NCBI RefSeq assembly: GCF_009766005.1
Contig: NZ_LMUK01000060.1
Coordinates: 2,409 to 66,408 of the forward strand
Origin: Bradyrhizobium sp. S69
GTDB taxonomy: Bacteria > Pseudomonadota > Alphaproteobacteria > Rhizobiales > Xanthobacteraceae
DNA length: 64,000 bases
Direction: 5' to 3'
Below, one piece after another: positions 44,227 through 52,919 of this stretch. Both the position numbers and the translations under genes were made by a program. The notes beneath the pieces are model-generated. The model was not told the DNA's origin. It ran no database searches and saw only the letters and a program-made list of their open reading frames with translations. Position 1 is the stretch's first letter. Every line of letters begins with the position of its first letter.

Positions 44227-44982
44227 TCAGGTCTCCTCGCTGGGATAGACCCCACGCAACACCTCTTCGAAGTGGTTTTTGACGGATTCGTTACAACGAC
44301 AGGCCCGCAGCCGGAGCGCGTCCGGGTTCCGGACCAGGATCGAGCCCCGGCGGGTATCCAGCACGCCCTCGGCCTTGAACACCTGGATGACCCGGCTGGC
44401 GTAGCTGCGGCCCACCCCCAGCAGCGTCGACAATTGTTCATGCGTCAGCGGCACGACATTATCGCCGTCGGTGCGCTCCATCGCCGAAATGATCCATTTC
44501 GCGGTGCGCTGCTCGATCGAATGGATCGCATTGCAGGCGGTCGACTGGAATATCTGCGCCAGCATGCAATCGGCATAGCGCGCGAAGACGTTGCGCAAGG
44601 TGTTGGATTTTAGCTTCGCGGCCTCCAGTTTTCCGACGCTGAGGCGCACGAACGGTCCGCCGAACTTGACGACGATCCGGGTGTAGGCCGGCAGATAGCC
44701 CTCGCTGACAATGCCGCCGACCGCCCCTTCGCGGCCGACCAGAATGGTTTCGAGGTCGCGGCCATCCTCGTTGGCGACCATGAAGGTCGCAAGGCTCGGC
44801 CCGCAGGGGAAATGGACCGTCCCGACATCGTCGCCGGGGTTGTAGAGCAGCTCATTGGCCGCGGCCTCTTCGTGGGTCAGATGCGGCGCGATCAGCGCAA
44901 AATCACTCGGATTCAGTCGCCGCAGCAGATTATTGAACGGCCGGTCGTCGGCGTCGGCGGTGGATCGATTGAGCGCAGGCAT
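44227..44982 (-). CDS. Crp/Fnr family transcriptional regulator
   Basis: The 251-residue protein has an N-terminal cyclic-nucleotide-binding-like beta-roll (about 20-140) and a C-terminal Crp winged helix with LTHEQLSTLLGVGRSYASRVIQVFKAEGVL, key part LSTLLGVGRSYASRV. No N-terminal FNR cysteine cluster is present. The C-terminus has CRCNESVKNHF. The beta-roll diverges from true CRP (no clear RxS phosphate-binding site seen by eye), so the ligand is unknown. This type is common in Bradyrhizobium as multiple paralogues. It is divergent from the receiver-protein gene. Confidence 0.9.
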   Translation of the reverse strand: MPALNRSTADADDRPFNNLLRRLNPSDFALIAPHLTHEEAAANELLYNPGDDVGTVHFPCGPSLATFMVANEDGRDLETILVGREGAVGGIVSEGYLPAYTRIVVKFGGPFVRLSVGKLEAAKLKSNTLRNVFARYADCMLAQIFQSTACNAIHSIEQRTAKWIISAMERTDGDNVVPLTHEQLSTLLGVGRSYASRVIQVFKAEGVLDTRRGSILVRNPDALRLRACRCNESVKNHFEEVLRGVYPSEET

Positions 44983-45121
44983 CGCAAGTTCCCGTGTTTC
45001 CGCGGCGACGATAGCCGATGAATTTCATTTGCTGTGTGCACAAGTGAACAGACAACGCAAATGGGCTGTGGTGGTTTCAATTCGGGAACCGCTTGGGGCG
45101 CGCTGCAGTGAGGCTTCGGCA

Positions 45122-45562
45122 ATGGACGGCCATTTATTCGACCAATCCAACCCGTTGATCCAACCTGGCAAGATCATGGAACCTGCTTCTCCCAGCATGC
45201 CTGCTGTTCCCGACGACGTGTTGCTCGTCGAGGACGATCCGATCATCGCGCTCGACTTCGAGGACACGATCCTTGCTCTGGGGGTGAAGACGGTCCGGAC
45301 CGCCGCCAGCGTGGCGACCGCGCTTCAGTTGATTGCCGATCGCCCACCGCAATTTGCGCTGCTCGACGTCGGCCTGGTCCGTGAAAAGAGCTTTGCGATT
45401 GCCGAACGGCTGGACGCGCTGAAGATTCCGTTCGTCTTCGTCACTGGCTACGACACCGCCGCCGGCATTCCCGCAGCCTTTTCCGATCGGCCACGGCTGC
45501 CGAAACCGTGTTCGACCGAAGCGCTTGAGGCGGCGCTGCGACGGGGCGGCGCGGGTGGCTGA
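45122..45562 (+). CDS. Stand-alone response regulator receiver domain protein
   Basis: The protein has 146 residues from ATG 45122, with GTGAGG eight bases upstream; ATG 45176 is a weaker alternative. It is one receiver domain: the acidic pair in VLLVEDDPIIALDFED, phospho-acceptor Asp in FALLDVGL, the Thr/Ser switch in FVFVTGYD and the conserved Lys in RLPKPCS. There is no output domain, so it must act by protein contact or as a phosphate sink. No histidine kinase is adjacent. It diverges from the Crp/Fnr-type gene. Confidence 0.87.
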   Translation: MDGHLFDQSNPLIQPGKIMEPASPSMPAVPDDVLLVEDDPIIALDFEDTILALGVKTVRTAASVATALQLIADRPPQFALLDVGLVREKSFAIAERLDALKIPFVFVTGYDTAAGIPAAFSDRPRLPKPCSTEALEAALRRGGAGG

Positions 45563-45579
45563 TGGGTTCGAAATTCCAC

Positions 45580-45722
45580 CGTCATCCTGAGGTGCGAGCT
45601 CTTGCGAGCCTCGAAGGATGGCTGCACGCACTGCGCTGAACACCATCCTTCGAGGCGCGCAAGAAAGTGCGCGCACCTCAGGATGACGTCGGAGATAGCT
45701 TCACAGGCCCTCAGGATGACGC
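45580..45722. repeat. Intergenic palindromic repeat, family B copy 3, plus a trailing fragment
   Basis: CCGTCATCCTGAGGTGCGAG ... CTCGAAGGATGG ... CCATCCTTCGAG ... GCGCACCTCAGGATGACG, followed by a second partial copy (CCTCAGGATGACG, to 45722). It fills the convergent gap between the receiver gene and phoD. Confidence 0.8.
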
Positions 45723-45736
45723 CCGTAATTTTTCGC

Positions 45737-47287
45737 TCAGCCCAGCTTCGGATCCAGCGTGGTCGACCACAGCGCGACGTCGGCGCGATCCCGCAAGGTC
45801 ACCGTCATGCGGCCGGTCTTGCCCTCGATCTGCACATGACCGAAGAACTGGTAGCCGGCCGACGGCGGCAGGTTTTCCTTGCCGGCGTCCGGCGCTTTGA
45901 CGAACTTCACTTCGGGACCAAAGGTATTGTCGAGCTCGTTCGGTCCGAACGTGCCGGCATGGAACGGGCCGGAGACGAACTCCCAGAACGGTTCGAATTC
46001 CTGGAACTGCGCCTTGTCGGGGCTGTAGTAATGCGCCGCGGTGTAGTGCACGTCGGCGGTCAGCCACACCGTGTTGGTGACGCCGGATGTCTTGATGAAG
46101 CGCAGGATGTCGGCGATCTCTAACTCGCGGCCGCGCGGCGGGCCGTCGCCTTGCGCGAACGCTTCCGAGCCCTTTTTGTTGGCGGCGTCATCATAGACGA
46201 TCAGGCTGAGCGGCATGTCGGAGGCGATCACCTTCCAGGTCGCGCGTGAATTGAGCAACGCGCGCTTCAGCCAGGCGAACTGATCGGGGCCGATGAAGTA
46301 GGCGTCGGGGCCGTAAGTGGTTTGTTGGTTCGGGCCGTTGCCGCCGCGATAGCTGCGCTCGTCCAGCATGAAGACGTCGAGATGCGGGCCGTAATTCAGC
46401 GTGCGGTAGACCCGGCCCGGTTCGACGATGCTCTCGCGCATCGGATACATCTCGTGAAAGGCGCGGGAAGCGCGCGCGGCGAGCAGCGAGATATCGCGCA
46501 CCTTGTACGTATCCGGAAGCTGCTTGGAGATCGACCAGTTGTTGGTGACCTCGTGGTCGTCCCACTGCACGAAGATCGGCACGTCGGCGTTGAAGGCGCG
46601 GACATTGTTGTCGAGGAAATTATATTTGTGCGCGGCGCGGTACTCGTCGAGCGTCTCGGCGACCTTGGCCTTTTCCGGGATCGTGATGTTCTTCCAGGTC
46701 TTGCCGTCGGCGAGTTTCACTTCTTCCTTGATGATGCCGTCGGCATAGATGGTGTCGCCGGAATGGATCAGGAAATCCGGCCGGTGCTTGTGCATGGCGG
46801 CGTAGGTGACCATGCCGCCGTCGTCGGGATTGATACCCCAGCCCTGTCCGGCGACGTCGCCGCCCCAGACGAAGCTGACGTCGCGGCGGTCGGCGGGCGC
46901 GGTGCGGAAGCGACCGACCACCGGCTCGCTGGAAACGTCCGGATGCGACAGGTCGCGAAACCGCACGCGATAAAAGATGTCCTGTCCGCCGGGCAGGTTT
47001 TCCAGCAGCATCTTCGCGGTGAAGTCGCTTTCTGGGAGCGCTGCGATCGGCGGCAGCGCCCGCGCATTGGCAAAGGATTCGGTGGTTGAGACCTCGACCA
47101 TCATTTGCGATGGCCGGTCGGCGCGTGACCACACCACACCACCGTCGACACTGACATCGCCGGACTGCACGCCATGGGTGACCAGCGGCCGGTCGGCGGC
47201 GCGGCTGAGATAAGGCATCGCGATGAGACCGGCGCCGGTCGCGGTGGCGGTCGAGAGGAAGCGTCGGCGGGAAATTTTGATCGTCAT
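45737..47287 (-). CDS. phoD: Alkaline phosphatase D (PhoD), Tat-exported
   Basis: The 516-residue enzyme has a twin-arginine signal peptide (SRRRFLSTATATGAGLIAM), then an N-terminal fibronectin-like PhoD_N domain and the catalytic PhoD domain. Metal-binding motifs are WGGDVAGQGWG, HSGDTIYADG, QWDDHEVTNNW and the C-terminal TADVHYTAAHYY. PhoD hydrolyses phosphomonoesters and diesters in the periplasm, using Ca/Fe. It would help phosphate acquisition, but no pho box was identified. Monocistronic; convergent repeat downstream. Confidence 0.95.
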   Translation of the reverse strand: MTIKISRRRFLSTATATGAGLIAMPYLSRAADRPLVTHGVQSGDVSVDGGVVWSRADRPSQMMVEVSTTESFANARALPPIAALPESDFTAKMLLENLPGGQDIFYRVRFRDLSHPDVSSEPVVGRFRTAPADRRDVSFVWGGDVAGQGWGINPDDGGMVTYAAMHKHRPDFLIHSGDTIYADGIIKEEVKLADGKTWKNITIPEKAKVAETLDEYRAAHKYNFLDNNVRAFNADVPIFVQWDDHEVTNNWSISKQLPDTYKVRDISLLAARASRAFHEMYPMRESIVEPGRVYRTLNYGPHLDVFMLDERSYRGGNGPNQQTTYGPDAYFIGPDQFAWLKRALLNSRATWKVIASDMPLSLIVYDDAANKKGSEAFAQGDGPPRGRELEIADILRFIKTSGVTNTVWLTADVHYTAAHYYSPDKAQFQEFEPFWEFVSGPFHAGTFGPNELDNTFGPEVKFVKAPDAGKENLPPSAGYQFFGHVQIEGKTGRMTVTLRDRADVALWSTTLDPKLG

Positions 47288-47379
47288 GCGAGGCCTCGGC
47301 CGAGTATGGAGCCGCTATTGGGATTTGGAACCGCTATAGGAAAACTTGATGACGGCGAGATTACAACGCCGAAGCTTGT

Positions 47380-48786
47380 CTACAGCGCCGCGGTTGCCCG
47401 GAGCTGGGCGCCGGACCGTTGCAGGCTGTGCGGCATGCTCATCAACAGCGCCTTGCGGTCGGCGACGGCGTTATGGAACTGCTGCAACGCGATGTTGAAG
47501 GCGGTCAAGGCGCCCTCGTTGATGGCGCCGTGCTCGAAACATTGCAGCGTTTCGCGCAGGATGCCGTCCGCCTCGGACTGCATGCGGTCGAGTTCTTCGG
47601 TGGAATCGCTCTGGCGCGCGGCCGACAGCATCTCCAACAGCCGGTCGCGCAGCGTCGAATTGGTGTTACGCTGGTCCCTCTTCAGGTAGCCCGCGAACCA
47701 GGCGCCGGCGGAACCCATCGCCGACAGGCCCATCAGCCCCCACCAGATGTAATCGCCGTAGCGATCGAGGAAGGTCTTTTCCTCGCCGTCGACAAAGGCC
47801 GCGGCGCCCGGATGCACCGGGATCGCCGCGTCCTTGTCGGTATCCGGCGTTTCGATCTTGGCCGCCAGCGGGAACTCCGCCATCACCGACTGCCGGATCG
47901 CGAACAATTGCCGGGTGAAGGCGGCGATGGTCGAATCCGACATATCCTTTCGCGCGACGATGTGGTGCGCGAAGCTGATCGTCTTCACCGCATCGTCGGG
48001 CCGGTCGGGCGAACCGCCAAAGGCGCCGGCGGGAATGTCGGCGGCTTCGTAATTCGGATGGTTTTGTGCGATCGCCTCGGCGGTATCGATCGCGAGGAAG
48101 GTTGGCGTGCCGCCGTCATGCGTGGACGCTGTGATCGCGTCCGTCGTGATCTTGCTGTTGACCGGTCCGGCCGCGAGATAGGCGTCCGCTTTCTGGCTCT
48201 TGATCGCTTCGGCGATCTCGCTGGCCGGATATTGCGAGATCTCGACCTTGGCGGGATCGATGCCGTATTGCTGCAGGATCACCTTGAGCAAATTGACATT
48301 AGCAGGCGTACGGCCGACGACGCCGACGCGGCGCCCGGCAAGCTGCGCGATCTTGGTGATCTTCGGGCCGGCCTTCTTGCCTTTGCCCTTGGCGGCGGGC
48401 GGCACCCACAGCACCGCGACGTTCTTGCGCAGCGTCGCCACGGCTTGCGCATTCTTCGGCACGTCGAGATCGCCGCGAATGATGGCGAGATCGACCTTGC
48501 CGTTGGCCAGCGCCTGCGCGCTCTCGGCCGCGCCATCGGTCTGCACCAGACGCAAGCGGATGTAGCCATGCGATCGAAAGCCCTGCGACAGCGCATGGAC
48601 GAGCTTGACGTCGTCGCTGTTGGCCGGACCGACCGCGATTCGCAGGATCTCCGGCCGCGTCGCGAAGTAGTAGGCGGCGGCGAGCGTGCCGATGATGGCG
48701 AGGATACCCGCCAGCATGACGAACGTCATCGGCCGCGGTCCGGGGCGCGATGTCGGCACCTGTTCGAGGTCCGGACCTTCGGTCAT
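47380..48786 (-). CDS. Membrane-anchored TAXI family solute-binding protein without TRAP permease
   Basis: From ATG at 48786 the protein has 468 residues: a short cytoplasmic N-terminus, a membrane helix (TFVMLAGILAIIGTLAAAYYF), a periplasmic TAXI-type bilobed domain (about 45-330) with RIAVGPANSDDVKLVHALSQ, then a second helix (IWWGLMGLSAMGSAGAWFAG) and an about 100-residue helical cytoplasmic C-terminus. TAXI proteins normally deliver solutes to TRAP transporters, but no TRAP membrane gene is next to it. Two anchors and a cytoplasmic tail suggest a sensor-like or adaptor role. A frame from 49122 would be longer, but is unconserved and overlaps phhB. Confidence 0.83.
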   Translation of the reverse strand: MTEGPDLEQVPTSRPGPRPMTFVMLAGILAIIGTLAAAYYFATRPEILRIAVGPANSDDVKLVHALSQGFRSHGYIRLRLVQTDGAAESAQALANGKVDLAIIRGDLDVPKNAQAVATLRKNVAVLWVPPAAKGKGKKAGPKITKIAQLAGRRVGVVGRTPANVNLLKVILQQYGIDPAKVEISQYPASEIAEAIKSQKADAYLAAGPVNSKITTDAITASTHDGGTPTFLAIDTAEAIAQNHPNYEAADIPAGAFGGSPDRPDDAVKTISFAHHIVARKDMSDSTIAAFTRQLFAIRQSVMAEFPLAAKIETPDTDKDAAIPVHPGAAAFVDGEEKTFLDRYGDYIWWGLMGLSAMGSAGAWFAGYLKRDQRNTNSTLRDRLLEMLSAARQSDSTEELDRMQSEADGILRETLQCFEHGAINEGALTAFNIALQQFHNAVADRKALLMSMPHSLQRSGAQLRATAAL

Positions 48787-48988
48787 CGAATGGCTATAGC
48801 CTCGGTACAAATCCCTGGCTGATGTGCCGGGATCGATTTCATCGCCGCCAACGGAATACGGCCGGGATTGTAACAAGTTTCGGGTCTTTCGGTGGGTTAC
48901 ATCTATGTCATGGTTACTGGCCGGGCGATGGATCCCGGGCCGCCCCTTCGGTGTTAGGGTGAGACATGACGTGGAATGGGAGAACGTT

Positions 48989-49294
48989 ATGGCGGAACGG
49001 CTGTCGGCGGAGGCACGAAACCAGGCCCTCAAAGGCCTGCCCGGATGGACCGAGACGCCGGGCCGTGAGGCCATTGCGCGCACCTTTGCGTTCAAGGATT
49101 TCAACGAGGCCTTCGGGTTCATGTCGCGCGCCGCTTTGGTGGCGGAGAAAAGCGACCATCACCCCGAATGGCGTAATGTTTACAAGACCGTGGAGGTCGT
49201 GCTCGCCACCCATGACGCCGATGGTGTCACCGCCCTCGACATCGAACTCGCCAAGGCCATGAACGCGATCGCGGGCCAGCTCGGGGTGGCCTGA
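48989..49294 (+). CDS. phhB: 4a-hydroxytetrahydrobiopterin dehydratase (pterin carbinolamine dehydratase)
   Basis: The 101-residue enzyme dehydrates 4a-hydroxy-tetrahydropterin, recycling the cofactor of aromatic amino acid hydroxylases. The conserved catalytic block is EKSDHHPEWRNVYKTVEVVL, with three active-site His/Asp residues in DHHPEW. The start ATG at 48989 has GGGAGA six bases upstream. No phenylalanine hydroxylase gene is adjacent. It is divergent from the TAXI gene. Confidence 0.93.
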   Translation: MAERLSAEARNQALKGLPGWTETPGREAIARTFAFKDFNEAFGFMSRAALVAEKSDHHPEWRNVYKTVEVVLATHDADGVTALDIELAKAMNAIAGQLGVA

Positions 49295-49394
49295 GACAGT
49301 TTTGCGATCTTGCAAGGATGGCGCGACGTCCCCAGCTTTATGGCTGTTGGCCGCGGCGATTTAGCGCGGCTTTTCGAAAAGCCGGGCAAGGGCG

Positions 49395-49775
49395 ATGGCG
49401 AGCGAACACACCATGGGATTTGAGCCGGCCGACCGGCTGGCAAAAGACCGCGAAAGCGTCCGCAAGCGCTTCTGGGTGAAGTTCAAGCGCGTGGTGACCA
49501 AACTGCCGTTCGCCGAGGATTTGCTCGCGGCGTATTATTGCGCGTTCGATAAACACACGCCGCGTCATGTCCAGGCGACGCTGCTCGGCGCGCTGGCTTA
49601 TTTCATCCTGCCGTTCGATTTCATCCCGGACATGCTGCCGGTGCTCGGCTTCACCGATGACGCAGCGGTGCTGGCCACCGCGATCCGGCTGGTCGCGGCT
49701 CACATCACTCCGGAGCATCGCGACGCCGCCCGCGCCGCCTTGAAGCGAGGCGCGGGCGAGGCAGAAATTTCGTAA
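49395..49775 (+). CDS. YkvA/DUF1232 family protein
   Basis: The 126-residue protein has the DUF1232 core LLGALAYFILPFDFIPDMLPVLGFTDDAAVL, key part FILPFDFIPDMLPVLGFTDD, a short amphipathic/hydrophobic helix pair. Function is unknown; some members are linked to membrane-associated processes. It converges on the hypothetical gene at 49779 with three bases between stop codons. It lies 100 bp after phhB on the same strand. Confidence 0.85.
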   Translation: MASEHTMGFEPADRLAKDRESVRKRFWVKFKRVVTKLPFAEDLLAAYYCAFDKHTPRHVQATLLGALAYFILPFDFIPDMLPVLGFTDDAAVLATAIRLVAAHITPEHRDAARAALKRGAGEAEIS

Positions 49776-49778
49776 CGC

Positions 49779-50285
49779 TTACGGCTGGTCTGGGGACGGC
49801 GGCGCAATCGTCGCGGGCCGATTGACCTTCAACTGATTGTGCAACTCGGCCTTGAATGCGGCGGCGATCGCTTCGCGGGTCGGCGGGGGCTGATCGACCG
49901 GCGCCAGTTGCTCGGGCGTCAGTGAAGCGCTCGCATGCGCGATCACGGCGCGACGGTCGCGGTCTTGCAGCGAGAAAATCACACAGGCAACGGCTACCGC
50001 GGACGCCGCGAGAAGTCCCGTCGTGATGACGCCGCGTGAAACCGGCGAGGTTCGCCCGCTTGTTTCATCGAAGTGCTGTTCCCGGGATTTGCCAGAAGGT
50101 GTGGGCCTGTCGTCGTCGGTCGGGCCGGAAAGAAACAGCGGCAGCGAATCCTCCGATTCCAGGTTTAATTTCGTTCTACGGAATCGGGCGCCCGGTTTGG
50201 GCGCAAACCGGGAGTCGTCCCGCGATCTGCCGAATCCATTTTTGATCGGATCATCCGATCGAGCCCGCTTGGCGGTCTCCGTCAT
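49779..50285 (-). CDS. Hypothetical single-pass membrane protein
   Basis: The 168-residue protein has a charged, low-complexity N-terminal half (about 1-82), one membrane helix (VITTGLLAASAVAVACVIFSL, about 86-105), then a helical periplasmic part with LTPEQLAPVDQPPPTREAIAAAF. I do not recognise the family. The ATG at 50285 has no strong ribosome-binding site visible. The codon pattern is similar to its neighbours, so it is a probable real gene. A 10-bp perfect inverted repeat lies upstream at 50316-50370. Confidence 0.55.
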   Translation of the reverse strand: MTETAKRARSDDPIKNGFGRSRDDSRFAPKPGARFRRTKLNLESEDSLPLFLSGPTDDDRPTPSGKSREQHFDETSGRTSPVSRGVITTGLLAASAVAVACVIFSLQDRDRRAVIAHASASLTPEQLAPVDQPPPTREAIAAAFKAELHNQLKVNRPATIAPPSPDQP

Positions 50286-50315
50286 AGTGATGCTTCCCCA
50301 TTATATCGCGTAACG

Positions 50316-50370
50316 AGGGGGCGCTCGACGCATCAGCTGTCGCTAGTTTCGTCGCCCACCAGCGCCCCCT
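50316..50370. promoter_or_regulatory. Perfect 10-bp inverted repeat upstream of a hypothetical gene
   Basis: AGGGGGCGCT (50316-50325) and its exact complement (50361-50370) with a 35-nt loop. It lies 31 bp upstream of the start of the hypothetical gene at 50285, so in its leader or promoter. Regulatory role unproven. Confidence 0.4.
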
Positions 50371-50484
50371 GTCACGGAAAGCAGCATCGCGCGGTGAATC
50401 GGCCCAAAAGACGACGCCGATCCGCGCGATTTGGGAGATATCTAGGTTTCATTTGGGCAAGGTTGGGTGAAGCCGTACAACCGA

Positions 50485-50646
50485 CGTCATCCTGAGGAGC
50501 GCGCCGTTGCGCGCGTCTCGAAGGATGGTGTTCAGCTCTGTGCTTGCGGCCATCCTTCGAGGCGCGCACCGGACAGCGCAAGTGCGCTGCCGGGAGAGCG
50601 CGCACCTCACGGGATGAACGCAATTACGTTCATCCCGGGGATGACG
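50485..50646. repeat. Intergenic palindromic repeat, family B copy 4
   Basis: CGTCATCCTGAGGAGCGCGC ... GTCTCGAAGGATGG ... CCATCCTTCGAGGCGCG ... GCGCACCTCACGGGATGAACGC ... ATGACGG, key ends shown. It carries an extra stretch CGGACAGCGCAAGTGCGCTG, also present in copy 5. Confidence 0.7.
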
Positions 50647-50703
50647 GCAAGGCCGTTGCTTGAGGACGACGTTCGCAGCGCCACGTTCTCCCGCGTGCGA
50701 CCG

Positions 50704-51678
50704 TTACGGATGCAGGATCACCTTGCCCATCGCCTTGCGGCCCGCGAGCACCTTCAAGGCGTCGGCGGTTTGCGCCAACGGGAAGGTGCGATCGACATGC
50801 GATGAGATCTTGCCTTCCGCGGTCCACTTCACGAGCTTCTCGAGATTGGCGCGGTTCTTTTCCGGATTGAGCCGCGCCCAATGGCCCCAGAACACGCCGC
50901 GGATGTCGCAGCCTTTCAGCAGCGCCAGATTGAGCGGCATCTTCGGAATGTCGCCGGCGGCAAATCCAATCACCAGGAAGCGCCCTTCCCACGCGATCGC
51001 GCGCAGCGCCGCCTCGGCGTAAGTTCCGCCGACCGGATCGAAAATAATATCGGCGCCCTTGCCGCCGGTGAGCCGCTTCAAGCCTTCCTTCAGATCTTCC
51101 TTGGCGTAGTTCAGACCGAGTTCGGCGCCATGCGCCTTGGCGAATTCAAGCTTCTCGTCAGAGGACGCACACGCAATCACCTTGAGGCCCATCAGTCTGC
51201 CGAGTTCGCAGGCCGCCAAACCGGTGCCGCCGGCGGCGCCGAGTACCGCCAGGGTCTCGCCGGGCTTCGGGCTGGCGCGGTCTTCCAGCGCGTGCAGCGC
51301 GGTGCCGTAAATGATGATGATGCCGGCGGCGCGGTCGAAATCCAGATTGTCGGGAATCTTGACGATGGAATTGGCCGGCAGCGCGATCTTTTCGCGCGCG
51401 CCATTGTGGCCACAGGACGCCACCACGCGGTCGCCGACTTTGAGGTCGGTGACACCTGCGCCGACGCTTTCGATCACGCCTGCGACTTCCGCCGCCGGTG
51501 AAAACGGAAACGGCGGCTTGATCTGGTACTTGCCCTGGATCATCAGGATGTCGAAGAAATTCAGCGCCGCCGCCTTGATCGCGATCACGGCCTGGCCGGC
51601 CTCGGCGACGGGATCGGGCACATCGGCCAGCACGAGATCGTCGGGTTGGCAATATTGCGAGCAGAGGATGGCTTTCAT
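50704..51678 (-). CDS. Zinc-independent NADPH:quinone oxidoreductase (MDR family)
   Basis: The 324-residue medium-chain reductase has the quinone-oxidoreductase N-terminal GroES-like domain and a Rossmann domain with VLGAAGGTGLAACELGRLMG and VIACASSDEKLEFAKAHGAE. No catalytic zinc cysteines are visible, as expected for the family. It would reduce quinones or enoyl compounds with NADPH. I chose the ATG at 51678 because AAGG precedes it at seven bases; a GTG at 51684 is the alternative. It diverges from the SDR gene, with a family A repeat in between. Confidence 0.9.
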   Translation of the reverse strand: MKAILCSQYCQPDDLVLADVPDPVAEAGQAVIAIKAAALNFFDILMIQGKYQIKPPFPFSPAAEVAGVIESVGAGVTDLKVGDRVVASCGHNGAREKIALPANSIVKIPDNLDFDRAAGIIIIYGTALHALEDRASPKPGETLAVLGAAGGTGLAACELGRLMGLKVIACASSDEKLEFAKAHGAELGLNYAKEDLKEGLKRLTGGKGADIIFDPVGGTYAEAALRAIAWEGRFLVIGFAAGDIPKMPLNLALLKGCDIRGVFWGHWARLNPEKNRANLEKLVKWTAEGKISSHVDRTFPLAQTADALKVLAGRKAMGKVILHP

Positions 51679-51785
51679 GGACACACCTTACGTTTCGGAC
51701 GCACAAAAGAAGCTGAATGCTTCATGCCGGATTTGATGCCGGGCTACAATCTGATTCGGCTTTTTTTGGAACGCATCGCCCCCTC

Positions 51786-51867
51786 CGTCATTGCGAGGAG
51801 CGCAGCGACGAAGCAATCCAGTCCTTGCTTTTTTGCCCTGGATTGCTTCGCTGCGCTCGCAATGACG
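51786..51867. repeat. Intergenic palindromic repeat, family A copy 3
   Basis: CGTCATTGCGAGGAGCGCAG ... AAGCAATCCAG ... CTGGATTGCTTCG ... CTCGCAATGACGG. It lies in the divergent promoter gap between the quinone oxidoreductase and SDR genes, so it could affect their promoters. Confidence 0.8.
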
Positions 51868-51904
51868 GATATTGGGCACGGATGCCACGAAAAGGATTCA
51901 AACG

Positions 51905-52750
51905 ATGTTTGAAAAAAATCTTCTCGCTGGAAAACGTATTCTGATCACCGGCGGAGGTTCCGGGCTGGGGGCGGCGATGGGACGTCGCTTTGTCGAGCTT
52001 GGCGCCGAGTTGATCATCTGCGGCCGCCGGCTTGAATTGCTGGAGGCGACCGCGGGCCAGATGCGCAGCGAACTCGGCGGCAAGGTCGCGGTGGCGCGGT
52101 GCGATATCAGGGATGGCGCGGAGGTCGATGCCATGATGGATACGATCTGGCGCGAGGCGCCGATCGACGTGCTGATCAACAACGCGGCCGCGACCTTCAT
52201 CGCGCAGACCGAGCAGATGTCGTTTCGCGCCGTGGACGCCATTCTCGCGCCGACCTTGCATGGCACGATGTATTGCACGCTGGCCGCCGGCAAACGCTGG
52301 ATCGAAGCCCGACACAAGGGCGTGGTGCTGAGCATCCTGTCGACGTCGACCGTGACTGGCCGTGCCTTCACGGTGCCGTCGGCGATGGCGAAGTCGGCGG
52401 TCTTGGCGATGACCAAAAGCCTGGCGGTGGAGTGGGGGCCGAAGGGCGTGCGCCTGGTGGCGATCGCGCCCGGCGCGTTTCCGACCGCGGGTGCGTCGGG
52501 CCAGCTTCGCCCCGAAGGCCGTGACGGGAACTGGGCATCGCGCAATCCGCTCGGGCGGTCCGGCGAACATCACGAACTGGCCAATCTCGCGAGCTTCCTG
52601 ATTTCGGACGCCGCCGGCTACATCAATGGCGAGATGGTGGTGCAGGATGGCGGGGCGCATTTGCGCAGTTCCGGTGCCGAGGATCTGTTGCAGTGGACCG
52701 ATGCGCAATGGGAAAAGCATCGCGCAAGCCGCGCCAAAGGCGACGGTTAG
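51905..52750 (+). CDS. SDR enzyme of the 2,4-dienoyl-CoA reductase type
   Basis: The 281-residue SDR begins MFEKNLLAGKRILITGGGSG (TGxxxGLG cofactor site). The usual YxxxK is replaced by SAMAK in FTVPSAMAKSAVLAMTKSLA, as in dienoyl-CoA reductases (DECR), where another Tyr serves. It also has INNAAATF and LSTSTVTGRAFTVPS. It likely reduces an enoyl/dienoyl-CoA with NADPH in unsaturated fatty acid breakdown, matching the crotonase gene elsewhere in the window. The ATG at 51905 gives a normal N-terminus; 51872 would extend it into spacer DNA. Confidence 0.9.
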   Translation: MFEKNLLAGKRILITGGGSGLGAAMGRRFVELGAELIICGRRLELLEATAGQMRSELGGKVAVARCDIRDGAEVDAMMDTIWREAPIDVLINNAAATFIAQTEQMSFRAVDAILAPTLHGTMYCTLAAGKRWIEARHKGVVLSILSTSTVTGRAFTVPSAMAKSAVLAMTKSLAVEWGPKGVRLVAIAPGAFPTAGASGQLRPEGRDGNWASRNPLGRSGEHHELANLASFLISDAAGYINGEMVVQDGGAHLRSSGAEDLLQWTDAQWEKHRASRAKGDG

Positions 52751-52919
52751 ACCAGGTTTGAACGATGCCACACCGGCGTCGCCGCGGCCGCGGATGCGAT
52801 GTTCACAGGATGGCGTAACTACCTTCCCAAAAAGGCATTTCCCCGCTATCCATCGGTCGGGCGACGACACGCTATCGGGCCATCTTCAGGTCACAATGAT
52901 GAGGGAACCAGATCAGGTC

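Larger units (their letters stand above)
50286..50703. other. Gene-free gap with a hairpin and a repeat
   Basis: The 418-bp gap between the hypothetical membrane gene and the quinone oxidoreductase gene, both minus strand, contains no gene I can support. It holds the AGGGGGCGCT hairpin (50316-50370) and a family B palindromic repeat (50485-50646). Confidence 0.6.

Noticed and set aside
48787..49122. N-terminal extension of the TAXI protein to 49122
   Set aside because: The frame overlaps the divergent phhB gene and its promoter, with low-information sequence; the ATG at 48786 is next to the membrane anchor.
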